Notes: a model not told the origin generated them from the letters alone. A DNA stretch of 64,000 bases from Haliclystus octoradiatus (GCA_916610825.1 OU744447.1:33357073-33421072); one strand, 5' to 3'; positions 13,485-27,600 are shown, numbered from the stretch's first letter. Program-made: numbers and translations.

Positions 13485-16400
13485 ATGATTTGCAATTACC
13501 ATATTGGACAAACCGAAAGACTATCTAATCTATGCCTTCCAGTCGTTGCTAAAAATGTTGGTCTTGGATGTATATTAGACTTGGAATGTTTACCCGTGGA
13601 AATCAAAGATAAATTACTACTGCTTGTTACGAAACGAGGAACTTTATCGGAAGATATAGCAAATAAGGTTTGTATTGCATATTACATGCCTAAAATCCGA
13701 CTGTAGGCCTATAATTCGTGAATGCTGTATATCCTGTCCAGAATCCAGGGTAGGTGGGTCTGCGTCTGCTGCCTTCCTAGCCTCAGCTTTATCCCTCTTT
13801 TCACATAAATTGTCGTTTGTCTGTGTGTGCGACAGGCCTACGCGGTGTGCCTGTAAAATATTTATATAGTCATTTCAATTTCATCAGGCTGAAGTCTCAG
13901 TCTCAGTCTTAGCAATGTCCTGGATTTTGGATTCTCCTGTAGTTGTTTGAATATCCCCTACCATCTGTTTGACCCCTTTAGGGTGTAAACCATTGTTGTG
14001 TCAATATCTTCATTGGCTGTCTGTAGTATTATAACTCCGAAAATGACACTTGATTAAGTAAAAGTAATATGTATAATATAATCAATAATCAACAATTGTC
14101 CAACACATGGAACAATCCAACACCAACACATGGACTAAACTCAGATACTCTAACTCAATAATAGCTATACAGCGCTATTTATATAAGACCTAGCCTCCTT
14201 TACGGAGTCTCACTTTCATGTATACGTATAAAACAATTGCGCATTATCATTACACTGTCCAATCAATTTATTGGTTCAAACGCATTCTAATGTTGACATG
14301 TTTCCTTCTCTTTACCTACTTAGATTCTACATTCCAAAGTAAAGAGGCTTGACATGAGCGAATGTAAAGTTACCAATGGTATGCTCATCTCGGTATCAAA
14401 TAATTGTCCAATGTTATCCAGAATTGATTTGAATTCTCTTAAGGGAAGCCGGGACGAGGACATTACTAGAGGTATGATATTGTTTTTAAGCGACATTTGA
14501 GGGACATTCATAGCTAATTTTGAATCCTGTCACATGACTAACATCAAAAGTAGATTGAATGATGTGAAAACGTCTATGCACTAATTGCCTAGTCTGCTAT
14601 ATGGGTCACCATGACACATTGGTCATTTGTAACTCTAGCAATTGGATCAATCCTAACTTAATCACTCTCTTAGAGCTACCCCTGTGGGAAACAGTTCAGG
14701 AGCTCATGAGCAGTCCATAAAAATTTTGGGCTGCTTAATGTTCATGAACTCCTGAACTGTTTTTCCCATTGGTAATGCTAGAAGCAGCCTAGCCTGACTG
14801 CATTGTTGCGCAGATGCGCAGATGATATTTTGTATTTTAAAGAAGGTTTAGTACCAATTCAAGAAAAATGCGTGGGATATATATTTATCCGCGCACGACA
14901 AAAAAAGCAGTCAGACAGCCTAGACAATCTTGTGTTATATTTCAATGAATCTGTTGAACTTTACCATTGAAGATATTAACATATTTTCAAAACAGGCAGG
15001 TTGTTTTGATAGCTTATCATTGAATTGCTGATAGCATATATTTTTTTTATTTTGTAGGTCTTTACGCAGTTTCAAAGTCTTGTTCAAATATTTGTGGCTT
15101 ACTTCTCAGAAGATGTATATCAGTCAATGATGAAATAATAACATCATTTAGTTATCACTGCCTGTATCTAAAGACAATCAACATTTCTGGTTGTACAAGT
15201 ATATCTGATGAAGGCCTTTATTCGATTGCAATGCATTGCAAGGCATTGGAGAACCTAGATATATCAAAAACGCAGGCATGTGATTTAGTTAAATTGCCCT
15301 TTACTTATACTGTACTTTGTCAGACATTTCCCAGTGTTGATAACAGACCTTCCAACTTGAGATTTGAGAAGATAATGAGATTTTTGAAATTCCGTATCTT
15401 GGGGATAAAATATACCTAGGGGCAAGCCCCGAAGAGATGGCCCAATTCTAGGGTTTTGAGGGCATGCATTTCATTATGGATTCAGAATGGCTTTAAACGA
15501 AAATTTACGACAACATTTTGGATAATGTTGACACTTAAAAACAGTTCAGAAACAACAACTAGAATAATCCAACAGAGTATAAATTAAGATGTTGAACATT
15601 AATTAGATTATCAAAGAGTTAGACAGAAAGTAGGGACATTTTCTTAAGATTGGATTTTGCCGTGAGAAAGTGAGAGAAACCGTGAGACTGTGAGAATCAG
15701 TGTAAAAGCGTGAGACTCACGGCATAGCCGTGATACTTGGATTGTCTGTTGATAAGTAGGCTACTCCCTGCGAAAAAAGTACAAATGCTCATAGACGTGA
15801 AATTTCAAATATGTTCATGAACATCTCATACACAGTTTGTGACTGTTCATGTACTGTTCAAAAACTCAGAAGGAATGCATTTGCTGAATAGAATTGACTT
15901 ATAGAAAATTTAATCTCCAAATTTTTACCTACCCATATTGTATTAAATGCCTTGATTACTTTTGCCAAAATTTGCCAAGTTACTTTTGCAGAGTAGGCCT
16001 AATCAATGCATTTAGTACAACAATTCAAGGTAAAACTTTACATTTTCAATGTTTTATGAGTTTACCCTATTTTTCATGAATGGTGCATGAACTGTGTATG
16101 AACGGCTAACTTACATGTGATATATGCCACATCTTCCATAGCTCAAATTATCATCATACTAATTTGGCATTAAATCGCCTATCAGTTTGCAATTGTGGCT
16201 ATATAATTTCTAAAATCATTGATTAAATGGTTATTTTTTATTATTATTTACAGATAACAGAAAAAGGACTTATTCAGCTGTCAAATAGTGTATGTGCTGC
16301 AAAATTAAAGGTGATATTATGATCTAGCAATTTTCACATACTGTTGCTTTTGTTGTATAATTTGTTTACTTTTTGCGTATGATCATTCCTTAATTTTACA

Positions 16401-17694
16401 ATTGATTGCTTGATTTCAATAATTTGTATTTGTATAATATATTGCATTCCCACTACTTCTGTTGTTTGAGCACTCTGGTATGGCACAGATGTTTTTTCCA
16501 TGTGATGAATTTTCTCACCATATTGATAAATCATCTTGACCTAGATATAAACCGAAGTCAGTCCCTTGTTCACTCACTGAGCAGTACTGATCGATGAAGG
16601 CTAACGTCCAGAAACATGTAGGCCTACTTGTCTGCTGCTAAATCAAATTATATATTTTGAAACCAGTATTCCTTTTCAACATCAACAAATATAGTGCATG
16701 ATGCAATAATACATTTTTGGCAATTTCGGGATGCTAGCGAGATTTTCGTTCCACCCTGTTCAAAAAGTATCAAGTTACCCACGCACCACCACCCCCCCCC
16801 CCCGAAATTCTACGTTCTGCTTCTGATTTGATAAAAATGAAAATCCTGACTTCCCATTAACGAATGAAATTATTATTTAATATTAGGCGTTACAAATTGT
16901 AATAATGCTACAACCAGAAGTTTCTGACCAGTAAGATTTTTCTGATAGATCTGGCTATCTTGCAGAAAGTATATGCATGGTGATTATCATGATAGAATTA
17001 AGTTTTAAACATTTCAACCTCAGTCCATTGCTTTCAAACCTTTCAGCTACGCTCTTATCAAACAAACATTATTCTCAACTCGTTCTGTCAACATTAAGTT
17101 ACGCCCTCTGAACGGTCCATCTAAACTGCTAGCAGTAATAATATTTATCCAAAACAATAGTCATTAAGTCATTAATTTGAATCGTAAACAAAAAATCCAA
17201 TACGTTCTCAAAAGACAGAGTAATTTCAAATGTATTGATACAGTAACACATTTTATGAAATAATTTTACGTAGGCATCAGCACGTTCTACACATTCTTGT
17301 GATACATAAAACTCATATTACAACGCTGAATTTTTATCAAATACGGTTAAAATGCTACTCACATGGATCACATCAATTAATAGGCTCTTTAGAATCAGTA
17401 TGCTATAGGCCACCCAACTAGGGATACTAATTGATAATTCGTAGCTCAATGATCTTCAGGTCTCAATTATTTATCTTGAATCTTTATATCAATCTGTGTC
17501 TTTTAATCTGACAGGAGATTCTTCTCACTGGATGTGAAGCTGTTACAGATGCTGGTATTCATGCTATTGTAAACTCATGCCCCAATCTCAATATCTTTAT
17601 TTTTCATTCATGTCCTAAAGTCACAAGTCAGTGTCGTGTTTCAATCGAATTATCGTTATCAAATATGAAACAAATGTCATGGACGGTTTATTAA
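13485..17694 (+). CDS. AMN1: AMN1 homologue, leucine-rich repeat protein (261 aa, complete)
   Basis: Five exons: 13485-13667, 14324-14471, 15058-15275, 16254-16310, 17515-17694 (stop TAA 17692-17694). The product is 261 aa, against about 258 for human AMN1, and matches it end to end: LPVEIKDKLLLLV against LPPNIKDRLIKIM, VKRLDMSECKVTN against VQTLDLRSCDISD, LENLDISKTQ against LQCVDFSATQ, and the shared C-terminus SWTVY. It consists of AMN1/F-box-type leucine-rich repeats with C-x-x-[IV]-[ST]-D motifs, such as GCTSISDEGL and GCEAVTDAGI, and has no F-box. Yeast Amn1 antagonises mitotic exit; the animal role is poorly known. Intron 3 starts with GC (ACGCAG|GCATGT) and is a GC-AG intron; the other three are GT-AG. 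The start ATG was chosen because it matches the human N-terminus in length and because exon 1 stays in phase 0. Confidence 0.93.
14679..14772. repeat. GTTCATGAAC MITE copy (94 bp) in AMN1 intron 2
   Basis: Left CCCCTGTGGGAAACAGTTCA, right CTCCTGAACTGTTTTTCCCA. The arms are complementary. Confidence 0.8.
15655..15735. repeat. Cryptic GTGAGA-rich tract
   Basis: Irregular repeats of CGTGAGA, GTGAGAC and GTGAGAATC in AMN1 intron 3. Low-complexity sequence with no clear unit length. Confidence 0.5.
15765..15868. repeat. GTTCATGAAC MITE copy in AMN1 intron 3
   Basis: Clear left end CCCTGCGAAAAAAGT; the inner ATGTTCATGAACATCTCAT is diverged and the right end is weak. A further fragment with ATGAACTGTGTATGAAC lies at 16074-16105. 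Confidence 0.5.
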
Positions 17695-17828
17695 CGTTTA
17701 CAAAAGCTATGCACAGCAATGTAATTAAGTGCCTATTAAGTATATACTAGTTATTCAGCAGTTAAGCAGTGAAGGATTTATTTTAAAATACTCAGTTGAT
17801 TGTAGCAGTTCTTTGGAGAGGTGGTTAC

Positions 17829-18022
17829 CACTACGGAAAATATTTCAGGAGTTCATGAACAGTTCATGAACAACTTGTGAATGTTAAATTGCCCCAAATG
17901 TTGATGAACTGTTCATGAACTGTCCGTGAAGGTTTATGAACTATTCATGAACAGTTCATGGAAATTTGGGCCTTTGAAGTTTATGGACTGTTCATGAAGT
18001 CCTGAACTGTTTTTCGCAGGGG
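17829..18022. repeat. Long GTTCATGAAC MITE variant (194 bp)
   Basis: It begins with TTCAGGAGTTCATGAACAG and ends CCTGAACTGTTTTTCGCAGG. It is twice the usual length, because the unit with core AAATTGCCCCAAAT appears once and again as AAATTTGGGCC in inverted orientation. It lies just after the AMN1 stop. Confidence 0.85.
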
Positions 18023-18534
18023 TTAAAGGCTTCATAGAATTATATTTTAAAAATGTTTTCTTTCGTTCTAATCATTTGCAGTCTCTCGACGAAAAGATGT
18101 TATATTTTATATTACATTAGATGTAATACTATTAACTCCCATGACATTATTAACCTGCATTTTATATATTTTGATTTATTGAAGCTATGATTATCATTTG
18201 TGTATGTTGCTTGTTGGTCTTGGCCACTTCTTACACATTACATTCAATTAGACCACTTACAATCTGGAGTCTTACTAAGTATCAAAGATGTATGAGACCG
18301 ACCTGAGTCATTGCATCCAGAAACTAATACATCATTGATGCTACAGAAATACTTATATCAGTCCTGTGAAAAAAATTGATGTAAACTCGTTAGGTAGTTA
18401 AGGTAGTGAGTAAATGATGATTATGATAATGATAAGAAATACTTCACATTTTCTTGTATTTAAACAGGGTTATTATACATTCGTGTTTCATTAAATACAT
18501 TATCATTAACCGTCCAACATGTTGTAAGTGTTAC

Positions 18535-18687
18535 CCCTATACCGGTAATATAGCAGTCACTTGTGGTCTCTACAAATAAAAACCTAATTGGGATATTGCT
18601 AACCCTGGATATAAAGATCACCTTTCTACAATAGTCAATCTACATAGATTTTATAATTGGCTGTCATATGCAGATTTTATTGTACTT
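18535..18687. repeat. Dispersed MITE-like repeat, diverged copy
   Basis: It shares TATAGCAGTCAC-type and GGATATAAAGATCACCTTTC-type stretches and a TATGCAGATTTTATTGTAC end with the copy at 21203-21391. Confidence 0.45.
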
Positions 18688-18749
18688 CGTATTCTTTATT
18701 GTCAGTATACATGCAAGTTACCATGAAGTTACAGCTACGGTAAGCGTAA

Positions 18750-18893
18750 GTTGAGTTCAGGAACTGTTTATGAACTTCATGAATAGTTCATGAACTTCTT
18801 ATAAACACATTAAAAGGAGGTTACAATGTTCATGAACTATAAATGGCCTGTTTGAAAATTGGGTCATGTAACATTTGTGAGCTGTTCTCAAAA
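18750..18893. repeat. GTTCATGAAC MITE copy, ends eroded
   Basis: GAGTTCAGGAACTGTTTATG on the left; GTTCATGAACTATAAATGGCC further right. Confidence 0.5.
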
Positions 18894-19885
18894 GCGTAGT
18901 GGGCAGCTAGTGGTGTCCCCCTCTGGTTTCCCTTACCACTAGCTCGCATGAAATGCAAGTTATCTTATCCATTGTGCCGTTCAAGCAAAGTGCTTCAATA
19001 GACCCTGTTCCCTATTACTTAGTGCACATTGGATTTGGCTTTGGACCTTTGCAATGGACGCATTGTGTCCACACACTTCTCAAATATTAATAAACTGACA
19101 AACCAAATGTTAACCAATATAAGCTGATTAGCCTGTTTATGGTTGAATGAAAAATCAAAACAAAAAAAACCTGAAGTACAAATAAAAGGTAGGATCTGAG
19201 ACAGGATCAAATTTAACGCTATTTACTGATAGCCTCTAAGAGCTCAAGTTGTTACAGACATGGCGGATTCAAAATCTTTTATTCAATTTTTAAGTTTCAG
19301 ACACTGAAATAACTCTCAAACAACAGCCGCAATGAAACCATAGAATGAACATCTCCTAATGATCAAAAATGTTACATGAAGCCAATATTTTGAAAATCGC
19401 TAAGCCTGTTTCAACTCGTAGCGACTGCCGGTTAATAGCGTCCCTTCTAGAAAGATGATCAATTAAGCAGGTACATTACTATATTTATTTGTTGTATGAT
19501 GGGTAATAAGAATGTACCCAATCTTATTCATTCTGTGATACAAGAGTCTAATTTTTTCTGAGTTGAAACCATCAAACTATAGAGAATTTAGTTAAACAAA
19601 ATAGTTAGCACTAGTATTCAGTAGCTCAAATTGGAATATTCTACTTTCTAAATAAGACTAAAAATAAAATTATACAATTCGAAGCTACACTTCATTAAAA
19701 TTTACAAGCAATAATGTCCAATTTGGAATAAAATGTTGGCATAATATTGAAGAGATGTTTTGGTGATTCATAAACAGTATTTGTAATGAAGAACAATATT
19801 TGCCAAACTATTCGAAAAGTGCAGCATAAATATTATTGTATCAACAACACCTTAGCGTTACAGTGATATATTAAATTGATATATA

Positions 19886-22800
19886 TTATAAATCAAGAAA
19901 ATCAGTTACATCTTCAATTTCTCTTTTTCTTGCCTCTTGATGTGCCCATCGATCTTCAGCAATTTGGGGTGTAATGTTCCATTTTTCATGATAGATTCGT
20001 TTGCCACAGCCAGGGCACTTTTTCCCGCCTAAAAAATGATGTATTTGAAGAATATTTAAATTGTGGCATGGTCTGTATTAATCATAGAGATGACACAGGT
20101 AGGGTCCGACAAAAGCAGGAATCCTGGAATCCTAGATTGCGGAAGGTCAGAGCAAATTCAGAAGAAAATTGATATTTTTAATCATTGGACAAACATCAAC
20201 AAAAAAATCAGAAGAAAATGTTGAATTGCATTTAGGATCCCAGAAGGCTGAACCTTTTGTCGAACCCTGGACACGTGTGCTATAAAACGCACACCTAAAA
20301 TGATCAAGGCATGCTATTACACACCATCAGTTGATTATTATTGAGGCAACATGTGCCATGGATTACAAGTTGTCATGGTAACACACATTTATTTATTTTT
20401 TAAATCACATGTGCTGGTAAATCTTAATTTGATGGAATTGAGAGCATGTCTCTGTTCAAATAATCATCCAGCAAATTGGATTAGAATCATTGTAATAGTA
20501 GATTGAAGTTCACAAATAATAAATACCAACAACAAAAAAACATGAAATTGAAATTAAAGAACAATTTCTATTGATGTGAATAAAATGATGGGATTTTTTT
20601 TTATTCATGTTTTCATGATTCATCGCACACGTCGGAGTGTTTAGGTGTGCACGTGTAATCGAACGTCTAATAATTCAACCCATGGATTGTGGATTTCAAT
20701 GTACTAATATTGTGAATCAGTATTGTAATCTTGTGAGTAGATTTCATCAGTTAATCATTCATACACTATCTGTATAATCTTTTAGAGTTTAGGAGCTCAT
20801 TATTAAATGGTTATCACACACTATTTGGAATTCTATTTACCTACAAATTCTCAATTCAATATAATCAATTCTCAATGGATTGTATGGTAACATAGCAAAT
20901 CAAATAATCAAAAACAAAATAAGCAAATAGAACTGAAGGGGTCTACAATATATATTTTTGCCTGAGATCAAATTTTTCCCTTCCAAAGCGCCTGCAAGTT
21001 TTTTAGGTTACTGACTGATGAAATGACATCGTTTTAATGAGGGAAATATAGATTGAAACATTTTTAGAATTTATAACAATTTCTAATTTAGAAAAGTCTG
21101 CAAGAGTCACTCAAAAAGTAGAAATTGTGTGCAATCTTGATAGCTGTGCCTGCAGTCATTGCATTGTTCCCAAAATGTGCCTGTGACCGGCGGTCCCAGA
21201 GGTACAGTCAAACCTGTTATAACGGTCACCTCTATACAGCAGCCACCTGTCTATAGTGGTCACTCTTGCAATGTCTCAAATAGTATTTTCTATTGAATCA
21301 AACCTGAATATAAAGGCCACCTGTCTATAATAATTTAATCTATAATTTATTTACCTCTCGTAGCTGGCTGTTATATACAGATTTCACTGTACCCATTTTA
21401 TTGAGCCCTGGGCAGAAGAAGCAGTTATGAAATATGAAACATACCTGTAAATGGTGGAGTTTTCATGTAAGTGTCGAGGCATTTATTATGAAACAAATGA
21501 CCACAGTAAACCCATTCAACAAATTTTGGGTCCTTCTCATCGACTAAACATTCCTGAAGTAAAACAAATATTAAATTATAATACAATTTTATTGGCAGAA
21601 TCAGAAAATTAAACACATTTATGTTTTGCAAATAAAAATCAAGGAATGAGCGGGTTTTCAAAAATATCACTAGCAAAAAAATTTGTTGAGATCAAGAACT
21701 GTTCATGAACATTGAACAGTCCAGTGTGATAATTTACAAACATCTGTGAAATGCTTATGAACATTTTTTAAACGGTTTATGAACAGATCACGAACAGTTC
21801 ATGAACTTTAAATTGCCTATCTTTCAAGGACTTTTTCATAATTAGTTCATTGAAATTGGAACAGTTGACGCTCACAAACTGTTTCCACAGGGAATTCAGT
21901 TGTTGTGATTCATCTTCAATGAAATGGAGGATTTCATTAATTAATAAAATAAACTAGAAAGCATGTGTCTCGCTCTGGATCTTGAACAAGATCTAAAAGG
22001 GGAAATTCTGATTTGAATGACCAAACATTTTCCTCGGCAGGCATATTACCACACCGTGACAGATTAAAGAGCTTACTGACATACACTGACGAAAAATAGT
22101 TGCAAATTTTAGCAGAACAGGAAATTTCTTTCCAGTGTCCAACACAAGAAAATGATCAATGGAAAACAAATTGAAGTATTACAAATTCAAATTCAAAATG
22201 TTTTTCTTAGCTTGTTGTTGTAAGAGCATTAAGAACAACACATTTTAAAATGGTGATGTTGTTATGGAGAAACCCCTGCGAAAAACAGTTCAGAAGTTCA
22301 TAAACAGTTATGGAACAGTTCATGGACGGTAAATGGTCCTAATTTTCATTAACTGTTCATGAACTCTTCATCAACTCCTGAACTGTATTTCGCAGGAGAA
22401 TGATCGATATATGTCGTAGAAATATTGCTCCAACATGGTGTGACCAGAAATTGAAAACAATACTAAACTTTTAATATCTGCCTTTCAATGTTTGAAACGG
22501 CTACTTTAGAAACAATTATTCTTCAAATAATGGTTACTGATTTGATGGAAAAACTTAGCAAAATAATAAAGGCAGTTAGAACATTGAGCAAGATATAGAT
22601 TTTTAGCTACATATGACTCAAAGTGTATGATTTTAAAGCGTCTGCTGTCATAGGCAGTTAGAGTCAATGGTATATGACCAATACATAAAAATCACAGAAT
22701 AGGTGAATCACCCTCACATCTACGCAAAGTGCTTAATATGATAGTAGTCAGTTAATTTAATATCAACAGAATGTTCTGTAAAGATTCTAATCACAATCAG

Positions 22801-24649
22801 AGAAGCTTCTAACATACGAGCGGCTCTTTCGGAAACACTTGTTCTTTACAGATTTGACAAGACTCTTGAGGGAAACGTCGCACACAATCAGTTACAACAA
22901 AATCCAGGACATGTCGAAGCGAAGGGCGTGGTTTGAATGGCGGCGCTCTAGGATGAAACACAAAGCAAAGATAATTATTATGTGTTGTAATTAGAAAGTT
23001 CATGAATTTTTCCGTGAACATTTCATGATCATTTTCAGAAAAATGAAACCATTTGATGTAAATAAATTTAACTTTTCAAGAGTACAGTACGTAGCAAATT
23101 TCGGTATTTCATTAGTGAATATAATACAGGGAGATTTTTATGGCCTGCCCTTCCTAATGCTTCTGCGGGGGATTGACCCTAAGATTCTGCAGGGTCAATG
23201 TTCAATGCCTTAACTACTACACTATTAGGCCCCACTGTTGTCATTCCACTGCAACTTTTTATAATGTGAACGAAAAACAGTCGAAAAATATAGGCATAGT
23301 GTCAAAATTCTTGCAAAACCGGGCACTTCAACAGGTTATTGCAGACAACTGCTCAATTAGTTATCCTTCTAATCAAAATAAATTTATTTGTGAATAAGGC
23401 CTTTAATATGATATACTATCTTACAAATACGCACTGAGAGGACTAGGGATTCTGACAATTGTATTTACTTCTCATATCATTTTTGATTTATTGTATTTAT
23501 TATTCTGACAAGGTTATGAATTAGTCAGAAGCTTCTGCTTTTGTCTGTGATTTGATAATATCTATATTGAAATGAATGCCAAATAACTAAAACAGTACAT
23601 GGAACAGTAAGTCCACGGTCAAAGGAATTAAAGAAAATCCTATGAATGTTGGCGAAATAAAAGTCATTTGGCCACCATCACTTTTTAGGATTTTGTTGGC
23701 TGATGTTGAATTGCAGTTTTTTGTATTTTAAAGACATTCAAAAATTTCACCAACATTGCCGCATAATGTAGACGTCAACAATGACATAGCTCGACTCAGG
23801 ACTGGCGGGCTCGATTGGCTACTGACCATCATTCAAATATCACCGCTGATGACGAAAACTAAATTCAGCAAAATCCTATCAATGTTGGCGAAATAAAAAG
23901 GTCATTTGGCCTTGGCCTTGGCTTAAGTTGATCAGAATTCTGTTTTGAAAATAAATGACACATAGTTTACCTTGGATCTTTTCTTAATGGTGGTTCAACA
24001 CATTGACGTGCTAGCTCAATTGATTGTCCAATAAAATGGTTTTGTGTCTTTTGTGGAAAGTTTGATTCCTTGAGCAGTATCCTGGAATATGAAAAAGTGA
24101 AGGGGGTATGAATATGCAGTATCATGGAGTATGCAAAATATGAAGAGGGTATAACTACGCAGTAATGTTGAATATTGGGGAATCAAGTCTTTCAGATAAG
24201 AATAATAATAGAAAATGCTATTGTACATATTTCAAGTGAAACATTGCCGATTAATGCAGCAGACAGATAGTGAATGAATTAGCATAAACATCAAGATGAA
24301 CATTGGATAATCAGAAACAGATATATACTGTATACAGATAATGTATATGGGTCTCCTAACTAAACAAGCAGTAAATTCTTACACGATTTGCTTGATTGTA
24401 CGAAAAATCATTTCAATACTTCAATTTTAACAGCTGACATACTTAAAGCGTAGCCTAACAATTTATTCATGTGGTCAAATACATACATAGCCTACATACA
24501 TACATACATACATACATACATACATACATACATACATACATACATACATACATACATACATACATACATACATACATACATACAATACATACATATATAC
24601 ACACAGACATACATACATACATACATACATACATACATACATACATACA

Positions 24650-24683
<34 letters not shown>

Positions 24684-27600
24684 CATACAGACAGACATAT
24701 ATGTCTATTAAACTTCAATTAGAACTCTTACCCAACAGCTTCTTCTGGGTAACGAAATGGTATTACCAATTTAATTTCAAAATAATACCTGCAATAAAAT
24801 AGATTAATGAGATGAATGAATTATGGGTGTTTTATTACTCTGTTCTTGTCTTGTAGTAATGACTAATGGTAAGGCATCCAATTATCAGTTTTTCTAAATT
24901 ATCATCGACCATACAGCAATTTTTTTGTCATAACATAAAAGAATAATTCAATTTATAACAACATCTCAAAGAACTTAGAATGATCAACAGCCTCTGCATT
25001 GTTTTATTGTTTTGATTACAAGAAACGAGGCTAAACTTCTGAAAAGTGAGGTCAGCGCTTACGTGAGCATTGTCCTACGGGCCAAGCTGTTGCTTCGAAA
25101 AGTCTGAAAAGACTTTTTTTTTATAATGAGCCTTTTGAAAATAGGCTAAGGCCTGTGTAGGCTTAAAGGTTTATCTCAATAAATGATGATGATCTAGCAC
25201 GGATAAAAATGGGACATTAAGCAAGTTATAATTATGAGAGTTTGTATGGAGAATGTAAATAGAAATAACGTTTGATGTAGCACATTAAGCAAATTATAAT
25301 TACGAGAGTTTGTATGGAGAATGTAAATAGAAATAACCTTTTTAGTGGGATATTAAGCAAGTTATATATATGAAAGTTTGTATGGAGAATGTAAATAGAA
25401 ATAACGTTTTATGTGGGACATTAAGCGAAGTAGAATTATGAGAGTTTGTATGGAGAATGGAAAATAAAAATCAGTGTTATGTGAGTATATCATTCAAGGT
25501 GGGACATTAAAAAGGGGATTTAAACAAAATCAACTGTATATTCTTACCTATTATTTACAATTTTATATGAAATTTCTCCTGTCTTCTGTTTGATTTTTAA
25601 TGTATCTTGTTCCTTGACTAACTTCTTTCTCAAATAAGTCACTTCTTCAGAACAAACTAATAAAGGATTTTCAATTAAAAATGTGTTCATAAACTTTACC
25701 ATCGATATGATCTAGAAATAAAAATAACGAGAGGGAATAGTTAGGTGCTATAGCCTGCAATAAAATTGAATATGTGTGAAGTAATTGGAATACCATAGTA
25801 TTTTATTTCTTAACTTGGAAAACATTTGCAACCCCGAAAAAAAATTAAATCTTAAATGTCTTTTATAGAAGTATTATCAGGAGATTTTAAAAGTGACTTA
25901 CTTTGGTTCATCAAGAGAATTTCAAAGAAAATAAATCAATCCAAAACATATTTCAATTTCCACATTCAAAAATCATAATTTCGGAAAAATAGGAAAACCA
26001 TATTGAAAGTTAGAAACATCCTGAACATTTTGAACCAGGTTCCCAGATGCCCAACCTTTTTCGACAGCCTGGAGATATGAAACTTAATTATGTCAATTAA
26101 ACATCAAATCTGTGCCTCCCTGCTTAACAACTTTTAATCTAGACCTATGTATGTGATTTTCATTTCTTAGTGTTGGCCTAGGCTAGTCCTATTTTAAGGT
26201 TAAGGTAAATTTTAATGTTAAGGTATTTTATTTTAAAGTTCTAGCCTGCAATCTGCAGGTTGGACAAACCCTTGTAATCATAGCCTATTCACTTATCACT
26301 TTACCTGAGGCCTTCCCACCAGTTTCTTTGTTTCTTCATCGCATCTTGTAGTTAAAATATTTAACAACTTAGGTGGGAAAACTTTACTCTTCAATTCGAT
26401 GGTAATTGGAAGCTGTGGATACAAATCTGGGAATTGGAATTGCATAGTTAACTGTTTGTTTTGAGTTTTTCTGAAATGACAAGAGAAATAGAAACATACA
26501 ATTGAGTTTGATTCACTATGATCATTGGTACGCTATAACTGTCAAATAAACATCGTTTTAAACCAATGTCACAATTCGATGATGCCTAGTACTGTGGAAC
26601 TAAAATTTTAATCAGATTTCAACATTTCATAACCAACTTATAGATTTCCTATTAGAATTATTTTGGCTATTCTTGTTCATCGACAATTTTTACATAATCT
26701 AAACAGCTTGGAGGCAAGTCAAAACAATACATATGGGTGATACAGATTAAATGCATGAATTTGCCGACAATGAAGACATTTCCGACAAATAGGCCTATGT
26801 TAGTTAAGAGTAACCTATTTTGCGAATGAAAGGGTTCTTTGCTCTGTACAGAGAACAAAATTTTATGACTATCTTGTGACCCAGCTTTTCATGAATGTTT
26901 CACTTTGTTTCAAAGAAATACTTATTCTAATTCAACTGCACCCTGCCCGTAATTTAATAACTATCTTCCAGGGTTCAACAAAACATTTTAATTTCATGGA
27001 ACTTCATTTTTCGCAAAATATCTTTGGAATATTTCGATTACGGAATGCAACAATTACTATGTTCTATATTTTTACAACAATGAACTTTGATTGGCATTGA
27101 AAAAAGCATTTAAAATACACATAATGTTCTTTATTCGTGAAATGAATGATTTTCAGAATGAAATACATAAAATAATATTTTCTAGATTGGCTGGATATGC
27201 AAGTGACCGAATCATCTATTATTGAATCGATAGACTGTCTGTTTTGAATCCGATCGAAACACATTTGAACGTTTAAAGCTTTTATTCGTCAGTATGACTC
27301 ACAGGCGCATAGTGGACTTCAAATTTGCTTTCTAAAATTCCTGTTTTCACCATGAAAAACGATAAATTATGACTTATACACTGAGCATTTCTGAGCAAAC
27401 GCAAATGTAGATTACATTTACATAAATCAGAATTTGCAGTAGCAGAGAAACAGTCACGGTGAGAATACTGTGACACACAACATGATTGGATATACAGTTT
27501 ATTTATTAAGTAGGCCTACTTTCCGTTTTAGTAATTTCAAATTCTAAACTTTGCCGTGTTTCATCTTTGGATTATGAATTAGAATTATGAATAAACGAAT

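Larger units (their letters stand above)
17695..19885. other. Intergenic, between converging AMN1 and RWD-RING gene ends
   Basis: Holds two GTTCATGAAC MITE copies (17829-18022, 18750-18893) and a MITE-like repeat at 18535-18687. No further gene seen and no strong poly(A) signal could be assigned to either gene. Confidence 0.6.

Noticed and set aside
24480-24690. CRISPR-like array
   Set aside because: Simple tetranucleotide repeat without spacers, in a eukaryotic intron.
24467-24722. Five open frames of Tyr/His/Ile/Thr or Met/Tyr/Val/Cys repeats
   Set aside because: All are translations of the CATA microsatellite on both strands.
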